A stretch of DNA of 64,000 bases from Phytohabitans sp036906915. GTDB taxonomy: Bacteria; Actinomycetota; Actinomycetes; Mycobacteriales; Micromonosporaceae. This document shows positions 43,154 through 51,986 of the stretch, piece after piece. The position numbers were made by a program, and so were the translations under genes. Position 1 is the first letter of the stretch; each line of letters begins with the position of its first letter. Under the pieces are notes generated by a model. That model was not told the DNA's origin, did not search any database, and saw only the letters and a program-made list of their open reading frames with translations. The stretch lies in assembly GCF_036906915.1 (NCBI RefSeq), contig NZ_JBAKHX010000009.1:1-64000 (forward strand), given 5' to 3'.

Positions 43154-43276
43154 CTAGTCCCCTGTAGGTCCCGGCTCGGCGAGGTTGGTGATCAGATGCT
43201 TGGGCATCTGCTGGGCCTCGGCGGCGCTGGGAGGAGTTGGTCCGTGCCACAGCCGGGGAGTGCTCGCAGGCGCCAT
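43154..43276 (-). CDS. Possible 40-residue peptide
   Basis: A minus-strand mini-ORF (ATG 43274-43276) with GGCAGG upstream. It ends in MPKHLITNLAEPGPTGD and stops 5 bp before a strong hairpin. The C-terminal half is protein-like, unlike most shadow frames here, and the terminator placement supports expression. An overlapping frame upstream contains CAHC and several other Cys residues, so this may be the end of a frameshifted zinc protein instead. Otherwise nothing convincing is seen in 43150-43558. Confidence 0.35.
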   Translation of the reverse strand: MAPASTPRLWHGPTPPSAAEAQQMPKHLITNLAEPGPTGD

Positions 43277-43558
43277 CGGTGTTGACCTGCCACGGGCGGC
43301 TGCAGTGCGCGCAGACCTTCAGGTGCGAGGTACTGGTTGATGAACACGCCGATGGCACTGCGGGACACCAGGACGCTCCGTCTTTGCCTACCATCCCTGA
43401 CTGTCGGTACAACGCACGTTTCGCGATGATGGGGGGACGCGAAACAGTTGTAGGCCGTTTTGCGGGTGGTGCCAGTACCCCACTTACCGGCCTATCGCGC
43501 ACAGTTATGATCAAATACACTCGTTTGCGGCGCCGGACGGGGTGGTGAGGGGTTGTCG

Positions 43559-44104
43559 ATGGGCGAGCCAGCAGCAGATCGTCCGGCTGGTGCGAGCACC
43601 TTGGCCGAGCGACTGGAGTGGTTGTTCGACAAGATCCGCCCGTCGCCGGATGAGCTTGGCCCCAAGGATGAGGCGGGCCGTCCGTACCTGAACTATGAGA
43701 TCGCAGACAAGATCAACGCGGGTAACCCGTGGGATGTGACGATCACTCCGCAGTACGTTGGCGAGCTTCGCCGTGGGGTGCGGGGTGCGACCGATCCTCG
43801 GGTGTCCCATGCCAAGGCGGTGGCGTGGGCCTTCGGCGTGGACCCCAGCTACCTGATCGATGATCGGGTCACGGAGCAGGTTCAGCGGGATATCAAGCTG
43901 CTCCTTGACTTGCGCAGCATGGGTGTTCATGAGGTCGCGCTCCGAACCGTGCTGGTTGACTCAGGTCTGGGAGAGGACTCGGTCGAGCTCGTTCAGAGCC
44001 TGGTCCGGAAGTTGCTGGATGCTGGCGGTAACGAGCCGGGCCGGCCGGTTGGCGAGGCAGATCCCAGTCGCCGTGGGACACGGCGGACTCGCGACAAGAG
44101 GTAG
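43559..44104 (+). CDS. EspR-like HTH regulator
   Basis: A 181-residue DNA-binding protein. The N-terminal part (LAERLEWLFDKIRP, then ITPQYVGELRRGVRG, and KAVAWAFGVDPSYLIDD) closely follows the layout of mycobacterial EspR, an HTH regulator with a C-terminal dimerisation helix pair (LLLDLRSMGVHEVALR). The tail is charged. Start ATG 43559 has GAGGGG upstream. A TATGAT-like -10 lies at about 43506. It sits just before the dioxygenase operon and is the obvious candidate to bind the repeated operator at 44374 and 53784. Confidence 0.85.
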   Translation: MGEPAADRPAGASTLAERLEWLFDKIRPSPDELGPKDEAGRPYLNYEIADKINAGNPWDVTITPQYVGELRRGVRGATDPRVSHAKAVAWAFGVDPSYLIDDRVTEQVQRDIKLLLDLRSMGVHEVALRTVLVDSGLGEDSVELVQSLVRKLLDAGGNEPGRPVGEADPSRRGTRRTRDKR

Positions 44105-44373
44105 CTCTTCTCGGTCCCGGCGGGAGGCGGGCTGCGCGTTTCGCCGCCGCCGGGTTGGTGATGCTGGCCGGTGCGTGGCTTCGCCATGATGGCGGCCCCG
44201 GGGTGTCGGTCTTCCGTCGAGGAATTCAGATCTCGTCCAGCGTGGCGGCCTCAGGAACGAGTTCGGGCCGGGGTCTGCGCGCGGGCGTTTGATCGGTCGG
44301 CCGGTTGAACTGCGTTGAGGCTGGCTAGCGGCACGGCAGTTTGACGGCGCGCGACGGACCGGCCGGGGGTAAT

Positions 44374-44466
44374 CAACAGGCGTTGCGCCGTACCCCATGT
44401 TCACGAAACACCTGTTGACAGGACGGTCGGCGGGCGTATCCTCAGATCGCACAACACACGTTGCGC
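44374..44466 (+). promoter_or_regulatory. Promoter with two inverted-repeat operators, copy 1
   Basis: A 14-bp imperfect inverted repeat (CAACAGGCGTTGCG at 44374-44387 and CGAAACACCTGTTG at 44404-44417) overlaps the -35 TTGACA (44415-44420). The -10 TATCCT is at 44437-44442 with a 16-bp spacer. A near-palindrome, GCACAACA-CA-CGTTGCGC (44449-44466), covers the expected transcription start. The same array recurs at 53784. It would drive the dioxygenase operon, leaving a leader of about 160 nt. Confidence 0.8.
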
Positions 44467-44611
44467 AGAATGCCGGAGCCGAGAAACATACGGCGCGCAC
44501 ATGCCGGGCTGGGTGTGCCCATGACAACCCTTCCAAAGGCACCCCCACCCGGCGTTCCGCGCCGCACTGCGGCCGCCGGCCCGCTGCGCCGGATGTGGCG
44601 GACGGGGGACC

Positions 44612-45334
44612 ATGACGGCCGACTATTCCGTTCCGGTGCTGCCTGGCGCGGGCGGCTCGGACTACGAGCGGTACATGCGCACCGAGAATCTGCTGAGCCT
44701 GCAACCTGGCCCAGATCGATGGGTGCACCGCGACGAGATGCTGTTCACGGTTGTTCATCAGGCGACCGAGCTGTGGCTGCGGCTGGCCTGTCACGAGGGT
44801 TGGGAGGCGGTACGCCAGCTGCGCGCCGGGCAACTCGAGCCGGCGGTGCGTCTTTTGGGCCGCGCCGCGCTAGCGATCCAGCTCATCACGGCGGATCTGG
44901 AAATGCTGCGACAGCTGGCGCCGAAAGACTTCGCCGTCATCCGCCCGGCGCTGGGGCACGGATCCGGCGGCGAGTCACCCGGATGGCGCGGGGTGCGCCG
45001 GGTGAGCCGGTCCCTGGCGCACGCGTGGACGCAACTGCTCCCCGGCCACGGTCTCGACCTGGTCGACCTGTATCGGGGTGATCCGACCGCGCCCCTGTAC
45101 CGGCTCGCGGAAGCGCTCATCGGCTGGGACGAGCGGATCGCGGTGTGGCGGATGCAGCACTACCTGATCGCGTCGCGGACGATCGGCGCCGGCGCCGTCG
45201 GCACCAAGGGGACGCCGGTGAACGTGCTGGCACGCCTGGTGGAGCAGCGCTTCTTTCCCGAGCTGTGGCAGGTCCGCGACGCCCTCACCGCCGTCCACCC
45301 AGTGGCCGCACAAAACGGTGGGCCGTCATGCTGA
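44612..45334 (+). CDS. Tryptophan 2,3-dioxygenase-family haem protein
   Basis: A 240-residue protein with TDO signatures: YERYMRTENLLSLQ, HRDEMLFTVVHQATELWLRL (the active-site His near residue 39) and VWRMQHYLIASRTIG followed by GTKGTPV (haem-ligating His near residue 182). TDOs open the indole ring of tryptophan to N-formylkynurenine. GGGGGACC precedes the ATG. It is the first of four coupled genes (overlaps of 7 and 13 nt, then a 4-bp gap), controlled by the operator-rich promoter upstream. Confidence 0.9.
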   Translation: MTADYSVPVLPGAGGSDYERYMRTENLLSLQPGPDRWVHRDEMLFTVVHQATELWLRLACHEGWEAVRQLRAGQLEPAVRLLGRAALAIQLITADLEMLRQLAPKDFAVIRPALGHGSGGESPGWRGVRRVSRSLAHAWTQLLPGHGLDLVDLYRGDPTAPLYRLAEALIGWDERIAVWRMQHYLIASRTIGAGAVGTKGTPVNVLARLVEQRFFPELWQVRDALTAVHPVAAQNGGPSC

Positions 45335-46488
45335 CCGCACCGGCCCCCGCGTTCGACGCGACGGCGTTCCGCCGCCAGTTTCCCGACCTGGCCCATACCG
45401 TGTTCCTGGCCAGCTGCTCCGTCGGCGCCCGCTCGTCACGGTTGGACGAGGCGTTGTCGGCCATGCTGTCCGTGCTGAACGCGAGGTCGCCGTGGGAGAT
45501 CTTCGAGGGGGAGATCTCGACGGTGCGGCGGGCGATCGGGCGGCTGTTCAACGCCAGCCCAACCCAGATCGCCCTCCTGCCCAACGCCTCGACGGCCGCC
45601 TACCAGGTCGCCTCGGGCATGCAGTGGTGGCGCCGCCGGCAGCTGGTCGCGCCGGTGACCGAGTTTCCAGGTATCGCGCACGTCTGGTTGTCCGCGCAGC
45701 GGCTCGGCGCCGACGTGGTCTGGGTCGGTGACGACAACGGCAACGTGGAGGCCAAGGACTACCTGGCCGTCCTCGGGGAGGCGACCGGCCTGGTATCGAT
45801 ACCGCTGATCAGCATGCGGGACGGGGTGCGGTTGCCGGTCGCGGAGATCGCCGCCGCGGTGCACGCGGCCGGCGGCGAGGTCTTCGTCGACGCGTACCAG
45901 GCGGCCGGCGTGGAGCCTGTCAACGTCGATGACTTGCAGTGTGACTTCCTGGTTGCCGGGTTCGCCAAGTATCTGGTCGGTCTGCCCGGCCTGGCCAGCG
46001 TCTACATCAGATCTCCCGACGAGCTGGGCCCACCGACGTTGACCGGTTGGCTCGGCCGCGTCGACCCGTTCGCGTTCGACCCGTTCACGCTCGACCATCC
46101 CGACGAGGCGCGGCGCGTCGAGACCGGCACCATGGCCGTTCCCTCGGTCTACGCCGCGGGCGCGGGAGTGGCGCTGATCTCCGATTTGGACCTGGCGGCG
46201 GTGCGGACCCATGTGGCCGGCCTCGTCGACTACGCCACCGACATGCTCACCGCACAGGGGGAGAAGGTCCGGGTGCCGGCGAACCGAACGGCGCGGGGCG
46301 CGCACGTCGCCCTCGTCGAGCCGGCGGCCGCAGCCATGGCCCGCTGGCTGGCCAACCACCGGGTCATCGTGGCCCCTCGAGGTGACGTGGTCCGGCTGGC
46401 CTTTCACGCCTACAACACCCCCGCGGACGTGGAGGCCGCCTGCGCCACCATCACCGCCTACCGGAAGGCGACCGCATGGACGAGTTGA
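45328..46488 (+). CDS. Class V aminotransferase/kynureninase-like PLP enzyme
   Basis: A 386-residue PLP enzyme of fold type I, class V. The likely PLP Lys is in AGFAKYLVGLPGLASVYIR (about residue 213), and the cofactor Asp is in EVFVDAYQAAGVEPV. Kynureninases, isopenicillin-epimerase-like and cysteine desulphurase-like enzymes share this layout; the tryptophan-dioxygenase partner makes a kynureninase-type reaction plausible but not proven. It starts at ATG 45328, inside the end of the dioxygenase gene. Confidence 0.88.
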   Translation: MLTAPAPAFDATAFRRQFPDLAHTVFLASCSVGARSSRLDEALSAMLSVLNARSPWEIFEGEISTVRRAIGRLFNASPTQIALLPNASTAAYQVASGMQWWRRRQLVAPVTEFPGIAHVWLSAQRLGADVVWVGDDNGNVEAKDYLAVLGEATGLVSIPLISMRDGVRLPVAEIAAAVHAAGGEVFVDAYQAAGVEPVNVDDLQCDFLVAGFAKYLVGLPGLASVYIRSPDELGPPTLTGWLGRVDPFAFDPFTLDHPDEARRVETGTMAVPSVYAAGAGVALISDLDLAAVRTHVAGLVDYATDMLTAQGEKVRVPANRTARGAHVALVEPAAAAMARWLANHRVIVAPRGDVVRLAFHAYNTPADVEAACATITAYRKATAWTS

Positions 46489-47744
46489 CCACCTGGATGC
46501 GCGACCGGAGCCCTGCGAGGTTTCCGTTCGAGGCGGTCCACGAGGCGTTTCAGCGGGCCGGCAAGCACTTCGTTGCCAAGCGGCTGCTCGTCGTGCTCGA
46601 TCAGGCTCGCCGCGAGTTGGGCCCATCGCCCGACACGCCGGCGGGCCGGCGGCTGCACGGCTACCTGGACTGCCTGCTGGACAAGCACGACGGCCGCTAC
46701 GACTACCGGACCTATCTCGCGCTGGCGATGCTGCCCCTACCGGTGCCCCTCGACGCGGCGTGCACACCCGCCACGGCACTGCGCGCACACGACCGGTTAA
46801 GCGTCAACCTGCTCGCGGACCTGCTGCGCTTCGAGGTGGCCGCCGCGGCCGGAACGACGGATCTGCTGCCGCGGCGGCGCCCGGACCGCAAGACAACCAG
46901 CAAGCGGCTGCGTCTGGCCCTGCGGGCCGTGAAGCCGGCGGCGCGGCGCACGGGGATGGCGACGTCGGTGAACGCGTCCGACCTGACCGAGGCCGCCCGC
47001 CAACTGTGGACGGTGGCCAACGCCAGCATGCTGGTCGACGAACGGTTCGCCGTACGCCTGTCCATGCTGCCTGTCGCGACCGTGCACGACGAGTACCTGT
47101 TCCTGCGGGTTCTACAGCTGTGGGAGAACCGGTTCGCGCTGTTGGCCACCCACCTGCGAGCTGTCGCGGACGCCTGGCGCGGCGGCGACCCGCATGCCGC
47201 CGCCGGGCAGCTGACCTCGGCCGCCGCCAGCCTGGAGGAGGCCGCCCCGCTGTTCAGCCTCCTGGCCACGATGCAGGTCGACGCGTTCCGCGAGTTCCGT
47301 ACCTGGACCGAGGGCGCCAGCGCCATCCAAAGCCGCTCGTACAAACTCGTCGAGGCCCTCTGCCGACGCCCGGACCCCGACCGCCTCGATTCGCCGGCAT
47401 ACCGGTCCGTGCCTGACCTACGCGACGCGGTCCTGACCGGTATCCCGTCGATCAGCGACGTCTACCGGCAGGCGTGCGAGCAGGGCCGCCTCGACCCTCG
47501 CTCGCGTGGGCAGTTCGAGCGGGCGATGCGGCGGTTCGCCGCCGCGTTGGTGCACTGGCGACAAACGCATCATCGACTGGCGGTCCGCATGCTCGGCGAC
47601 CGGCCCGGTACCGGCTACACCGAGGGTGTGCCGTACCTGCGACAGGTACGGCGTATCCGCGTCTTCGACTCTGGCTCGGCGCCCAACCTGGCCGACATCG
47701 TCAACCAGCCGGGCGCGGCGTCGCACCTGCCGGCGGTCCGGTGA
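46476..47744 (+). CDS. Second TDO-fold protein
   Basis: A 422-residue protein whose C-terminal two thirds resemble the tryptophan/indoleamine dioxygenase fold (TVHDEYLFLRVLQLWENRFAL, EGASAIQSRSYKLVEALCRR, HWRQTHHRLAVRMLG and GTGYTEGVPYLRQV). It has an extra N-terminal helical region of about 150 residues. The His in VHDEYLF and in THHRLAVRMLG match the expected active-site and haem positions. It overlaps the PLP gene by 13 nt. It may oxidise a modified indole, or form a complex with the first dioxygenase. Confidence 0.78.
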   Translation: MDELTTWMRDRSPARFPFEAVHEAFQRAGKHFVAKRLLVVLDQARRELGPSPDTPAGRRLHGYLDCLLDKHDGRYDYRTYLALAMLPLPVPLDAACTPATALRAHDRLSVNLLADLLRFEVAAAAGTTDLLPRRRPDRKTTSKRLRLALRAVKPAARRTGMATSVNASDLTEAARQLWTVANASMLVDERFAVRLSMLPVATVHDEYLFLRVLQLWENRFALLATHLRAVADAWRGGDPHAAAGQLTSAAASLEEAAPLFSLLATMQVDAFREFRTWTEGASAIQSRSYKLVEALCRRPDPDRLDSPAYRSVPDLRDAVLTGIPSISDVYRQACEQGRLDPRSRGQFERAMRRFAAALVHWRQTHHRLAVRMLGDRPGTGYTEGVPYLRQVRRIRVFDSGSAPNLADIVNQPGAASHLPAVR

Positions 47745-47748
47745 CGGC

Positions 47749-49311
47749 GTGACCAGCATGACGAGCGCCAGCCCTGCCGCGGTGAACCCCGGCCACACAG
47801 GAGCGCTTTTCATCGGTGTGCGGCTGGGCTTGCTGTACGGGCCGGCCATCTGGGGCGCCAGTGCCGCTGGGGTCGCTCTGCCCGTACTGACCGCCGACCT
47901 CGCCGTCGCCTCTACCGCCGGCGGGTGGGTGTTGACAGCGCATGGGATGGGGCTGGGTATCGGCACGGCGCTGTTCGGGCGGATCTCCGACTCTTGGGGG
48001 GCCCGTCGCACCCTGCTCGCCGGCGCCTTGGCCCTCGGCGCAGGGGCGGTGTTGTGCCTCGCCGCGCCGACGCTGCCGGTCCTGGTGATGGGTCGGCTGC
48101 TGCTGGGGGCGGGGTCCGGTGCGATGACCTGCGGTGCGTTGAGCCTCGCGGTGTCCGGCGTGATCGCCCAGCGGGCTCAGGTGTTCGCGGTGTTGGGCAC
48201 CGTCATGTCGGTGTTCTCGGCCAGCGCCACGCTGGTTGGCGGTCTGGTGACCGCGGCCACCTCATGGCGGGTGACCTGCGCGCTACCCGGACTGTCGATG
48301 CTGGCTGTGCCGTTGTGCCTTCCGGTGACCGCGTCCCGGCCCCGCGCGCATCGACAGGTCGACGCCCTCGGCGCCGCGTTACTGGCCACAGCGGTGGCCG
48401 CTGTGCTCGTGCTGATCCAGGCCAGATCCCTCGCGCTGCCAGCGCCGGCCGTGACGGTGGCCGTGCTGCTGCTGGTGTGCGCGACCGCGATGCTGGCGCG
48501 GCGTTCACGCCGCCCCGACGGGTTCGTGCCACGCCGGTTGGTCACGAATCCGACGCTGCGCGCGGGTGCGGCAGCGGGCGCCGGCATCTATGGCGGGCTG
48601 TTCGCCACCATGTACGTGGTCCCTCACCTGCTGGCCCAAACCTACGGCTGGGGCGTCGAGGCGGTGGGGGCGGTGCTGTTACCCGGCGCGGTGGTCGGCG
48701 CGGTCGTGGCCCGTCTGGTGGGGCGCCGCGAAAAGTCCGACCACGGCCTGCGGCTGCTGGCTGCGTGCGCCGCTGCCTGCGCGGTCTGTCTTGGTTCAGC
48801 GGCGTTCCTGCCTGCCGGCGCGCTGGTGTTGGTCGCCGGGGCGGCGCTGTCTTTCGCGGCGGTGGCGGCCGCGCAGGTGGCGTTGACGGCCCGGGTGTCG
48901 GCCGCGATCGCGGCAGCTGACCGCGGCGCCGGGATCGGCCTGCTCACGATGGCGTTCTTCGTCGGCGGGGCGATCGGTTCGGCCGCCGCCAGCGCGTTGT
49001 CCAGCCCACTGGGCCCGTACGGCTCCCTCGCCGTGGTGGCCGTGTCGCCGCTGCTCGCCGCCCTCATCGTGCGGGCCATGCCACCGGGCCCGAAACAACC
49101 GTCGGCACCCGCCGCCGCCGCGTCCAGCACGACGGGCGCCGATACGCCGCCGCTATCGGTGGGCACGTGGCCTCCCGCCTCTACGGACCCGCCGCCGCCC
49201 CGGCACCGCAAGCTCGTGGCGCTCGCCGGCTTGGTCGCCGTCGCCTCGGCGGCGTTGCTGGGGCTGCTCGCGCTGGCCGCGCTCGCCGTTCTGGGCGGCC
49301 TCGATGTTTGA
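47749..49311 (+). CDS. MFS transporter
   Basis: A 520-residue major facilitator with 14 or so hydrophobic segments. It carries the loop 2-3 motif GRISDSWGARRTLLAGA and the drug:H+ antiporter pattern (GRLLLGAGSGAMTCGALSLAV). A Pro/Ser/Thr-rich C-terminal loop precedes a last helix. GTG 47749 is 4 bp after the preceding stop. In an operon with oxygenases and a PLP enzyme it most likely exports the product or confers self-tolerance. Confidence 0.92.
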   Translation: MTSMTSASPAAVNPGHTGALFIGVRLGLLYGPAIWGASAAGVALPVLTADLAVASTAGGWVLTAHGMGLGIGTALFGRISDSWGARRTLLAGALALGAGAVLCLAAPTLPVLVMGRLLLGAGSGAMTCGALSLAVSGVIAQRAQVFAVLGTVMSVFSASATLVGGLVTAATSWRVTCALPGLSMLAVPLCLPVTASRPRAHRQVDALGAALLATAVAAVLVLIQARSLALPAPAVTVAVLLLVCATAMLARRSRRPDGFVPRRLVTNPTLRAGAAAGAGIYGGLFATMYVVPHLLAQTYGWGVEAVGAVLLPGAVVGAVVARLVGRREKSDHGLRLLAACAAACAVCLGSAAFLPAGALVLVAGAALSFAAVAAAQVALTARVSAAIAAADRGAGIGLLTMAFFVGGAIGSAAASALSSPLGPYGSLAVVAVSPLLAALIVRAMPPGPKQPSAPAAAASSTTGADTPPLSVGTWPPASTDPPPPRHRKLVALAGLVAVASAALLGLLALAALAVLGGLDV

Positions 49312-49362
49312 CGTGCGCCGGTCCCGACTGGGCCCGGGCCCGCACCAAAGAGAAGGAGGAAA

Positions 49363-49884
49363 ATGGAGCTCCATCGCAACAGGAACGACCAGAAGCTGAG
49401 CCTGGTCGGGATCGGCTACGGCATCCTGGCACCCCTCGTGGGTACCGGCCTCGTCCTGCTGCTGGGTGGACCCCTGGTGGCGTTCGCGGCGGTGTTCTTG
49501 TGGGTGACCGGGGTGTTCTTCCTACTACTCGGGTTGCTGTTCCTGGTACTGAGCCTGCGCCCGTTCCGCATTCGCCTCGATGAGGCGGGCCTGCACGTCC
49601 GCGCGGACGGCCAAGTCTTCGAGGGTCCCTGGTCCGACGTCGAAGCGATCAGCATCGAGGCAACCCCGCCGGCCGGTGACCCGCCGATGTCACGGGACGT
49701 GCTCGTGCTGTGGGTCGCCGATGGGGTCCGCATGCGGCACCGACCGACGTTCCCGCCCGCCGGCCCGGGCCCCAAGGGGCACGTCCTGGTGGAGCTGGAA
49801 AACCTTCGGCTGAGCCGGGAGGAGGTGGCATCGATCCTCATTCGGTACGCGGGCCCCAAGTTCCGGACGCTGGTCCAGGCGTGA
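49363..49884 (+). CDS. Two-TM membrane protein with PH-like domain
   Basis: A 173-residue protein with two adjacent transmembrane helices (about 17-65) and a C-terminal region reading IRLDEAGLHVRADGQVFEGPWSDVEAI, the layout of small bacterial PH-domain proteins. GAAGGAGGAAA gives an excellent ribosome-binding site. It is probably the last gene of the dioxygenase operon or a short independent unit, and is followed by a terminator-like hairpin. Function unknown. Confidence 0.8.
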   Translation: MELHRNRNDQKLSLVGIGYGILAPLVGTGLVLLLGGPLVAFAAVFLWVTGVFFLLLGLLFLVLSLRPFRIRLDEAGLHVRADGQVFEGPWSDVEAISIEATPPAGDPPMSRDVLVLWVADGVRMRHRPTFPPAGPGPKGHVLVELENLRLSREEVASILIRYAGPKFRTLVQA

Positions 49885-49893
49885 CCTGAACGC

Positions 49894-49915
49894 GCTGCGG
49901 GCAACTGCCCGCAGC
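49894..49915 (+). terminator. Hairpin after the membrane-protein gene
   Basis: GCTGCGGGC, a 4-nt loop and its exact complement, 9 bp after the stop codon. A short stable stem without a T-run. Confidence 0.65.
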
Positions 49916-50020
49916 CCGGCGCCCGGGATGCCCCGACCGTGATCAGAAAGAAGCCATCAAAACGCCAGCAGTGCGGCGGGCCGCGGTGGCGGCCACGCAC
50001 CGCAGAGAAAGGGGAGGGAC

Positions 50021-50248
50021 ATGAGATCGCATCGCGAAAGGGGCGTTGCGGCAGCACGGGCGGCGCTGGTGATTGCCGCGTTGGCGTCCCCGCTGAGGGT
50101 CGCCGACGGCACCGACATGCAGCGGTCGGAGGCGGCCCTGACGTCTGTTTCCGTGGCGTCGGGTCAGCAGCGGCCCACGCCGGCAACGCTGATCGTTGCC
50201 AAGCCGATGGACTGCATCGTCGTCGCGGTCGCGCGCGACGTCTGCTGA
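50021..50248 (+). CDS. Small exported peptide (75 residues)
   Basis: An ATG behind GAAAGGGGAGGG opens a 75-residue frame. An Arg-rich start, the hydrophobic stretch ARAALVIAALAS and a possible cleavage site after it suggest export. The C-terminus has a Cys pair (MDCIVVAVARDVC) that could form a disulphide or thioether. The location at the end of the dioxygenase cluster and before a strong terminator makes a peptide product conceivable, but nothing proves it. Confidence 0.55.
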   Translation: MRSHRERGVAAARAALVIAALASPLRVADGTDMQRSEAALTSVSVASGQQRPTPATLIVAKPMDCIVVAVARDVC

Positions 50249-50288
50249 GGGCCGGGCGGTGGAGGGCTACGGCGCTCACGCCTAGACC

Positions 50289-50334
50289 AGGGTGTCCCCG
50301 AGGCCTGACCCAGACCGGGTCTTGGGGGCACCCT
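50289..50334. terminator. Bidirectional terminator between convergent genes
   Basis: A large imperfect hairpin (outer stem AGGGTG-CCCC with GGGG-CACCCT, inner stem ACCC with GGGT) followed by TCTTT on the + strand. It separates the rightward small-peptide gene from the leftward primase operon. Confidence 0.75.
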
Positions 50335-50405
50335 CTTTGCGTGCCCATCGCGAGCTTCGCCGGGAGCGACACCGACGCCGTAAGCGTCGGGCTGCCGGCG
50401 CCTGC

Positions 50406-51986
50406 TCAGCGGCCCTTGCGCGGTGGTTCGCTCAGGGGTGTCTGGTACCTGGCAAGCCGCGCGGCCTCGACCGGCCGGTCCGCACGCCCGGGCCCGGCCC
50501 GCACCGTCCGAGCGTCCGTCGGGCTGGGGAAGCCTGCGGCCGCCAGCTGCCAAGGGGACTGGGGCACCGATCGGGCCATCCGCTCGGCTGTGGCCGCCTC
50601 CTTCAAGCCCGGGGGCCTGGCGACGCCGGCGAGCACGGCGAGCGGGTTATTCCCCTTGCCCAACCGCCTCAGCATTCCCCGAAGGTAGCCGTACTGCGGG
50701 TGGGTCTCCTCAGCGCGCACCCACTGCGGGAATTGAATCAGCATCCGGCCGGTCTGACGCAGGTCACCGACGCGCAACAGGTTGCCGCTGCGCTGTGCGT
50801 GCTGCAGGCCGGTACGCATCAGCGCCGCAACGTCGGGCAACCGGGCGGCGATCTGGCCCACCGTCCGCCGCCACGCCGCTCGCTGCCGCTCGCTGCCGGC
50901 CCACTCCGAAGCCGGTCGCCAGCCCCCGTCGCTGCGCAGTTGCCCGTGCAGCCAGCCAGCCACCGCACCCAGCGCCACGGTAAGTGTGCTGTGGTCGTCT
51001 CTTGCCCGCACATTGCTGCGCAGTGTGGCGGCGGCCATGGTCGCCGCACGCCAGTCCTTGCCGACCTTGAGCGTGACCTCGACGAGTTGGCCTCCGTCCA
51101 CATCGGTGGTATGTCCGAGCACGTGACCGATGTGGTGGGTCATCACCAGCGCGGCTCGGCTGGCGGCGGCGACCTGCCCGGCAGTGATCCGGTCCCCGTG
51201 ACGCAGCAGCCACGCCCGGGCGGCGTCCATGGCGGCGATCGCTTCCCGCCCGGACCGCACGCTCGCCCACCGGGCCGGATCATCCGTCAGCGGTACCGGT
51301 TCCAGCGCGCGTACGGGCGCCCGGTCACCGGCGCCACCCAAAGCGACGCGGTACGCGTGAACTCCCAGCGCCGTATCCGGGGTGTGGCGGATGTCCGCGT
51401 TGACCGCCAGCAGCAGCGGCCGCCACACGCCAGCGTCCTCGCCCGGCTCCAGCCAGCGACTAAGCCGCAACCGGACGTCCAGGTCGACCACCGCGCCCAC
51501 GAGCCGGGCGGTCAACGCGATGTTGTCGTCTTTGCCGTGCCCGGCCGACAGTGCCACACCTTCCAGGGTGGGCGGTCGCTGCCGGGCGCCGCCGAAGTGC
51601 GCGGAGATCAACTCGTTCGCGGCGTGTACCGCGTCAGCGGCGTCGGTCAGCGCCCGGCCGACCGGCCCGCTCGCCGGCACCTCAGGCAGCCGGTGCGGCA
51701 TCGCCGCCGCCGCGCGCACGGTCGCCTCCCGCAGCTCCGAGGCCATCATGCTCAATTGCGGTGGATCGGGAAGCCGAAACGCGGCCACGTCTCGCACCCG
51801 CGGGATGGGACCAGGCAGCATGCCCCGCAGCAAGGCTGCCTGCTGCCCCAACCCCTGGTACAGCCGAACCCGCGCCACCGCCACCGCGGCCTGCTCCTGC
51901 GGCCCGATCGGTGGCTGCCGGCGGCTCAGCGCCAACGCGCGAGCCAGGCCCGCGGCCGCGTCTTCAAGACGGTCACCCACGTTCAT
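50406..51986 (-). CDS. Unknown helical protein of the primase operon
   Basis: A 526-residue, mostly helical Ala/Arg/Leu-rich protein, last of three overlapping minus-strand genes. Its start ATG 51984-51986 overlaps the upstream stop. It contains a His pair in VMTHHIGHVLGHTTD that could bind metal but no catalytic motif I recognise. Genes of this kind sit beside primases and relaxases on actinomycete mobile elements; a role in DNA processing or regulation of transfer is inferred from context only. Confidence 0.7.
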   Translation of the reverse strand: MNVGDRLEDAAAGLARALALSRRQPPIGPQEQAAVAVARVRLYQGLGQQAALLRGMLPGPIPRVRDVAAFRLPDPPQLSMMASELREATVRAAAAMPHRLPEVPASGPVGRALTDAADAVHAANELISAHFGGARQRPPTLEGVALSAGHGKDDNIALTARLVGAVVDLDVRLRLSRWLEPGEDAGVWRPLLLAVNADIRHTPDTALGVHAYRVALGGAGDRAPVRALEPVPLTDDPARWASVRSGREAIAAMDAARAWLLRHGDRITAGQVAAASRAALVMTHHIGHVLGHTTDVDGGQLVEVTLKVGKDWRAATMAAATLRSNVRARDDHSTLTVALGAVAGWLHGQLRSDGGWRPASEWAGSERQRAAWRRTVGQIAARLPDVAALMRTGLQHAQRSGNLLRVGDLRQTGRMLIQFPQWVRAEETHPQYGYLRGMLRRLGKGNNPLAVLAGVARPPGLKEAATAERMARSVPQSPWQLAAAGFPSPTDARTVRAGPGRADRPVEAARLARYQTPLSEPPRKGR

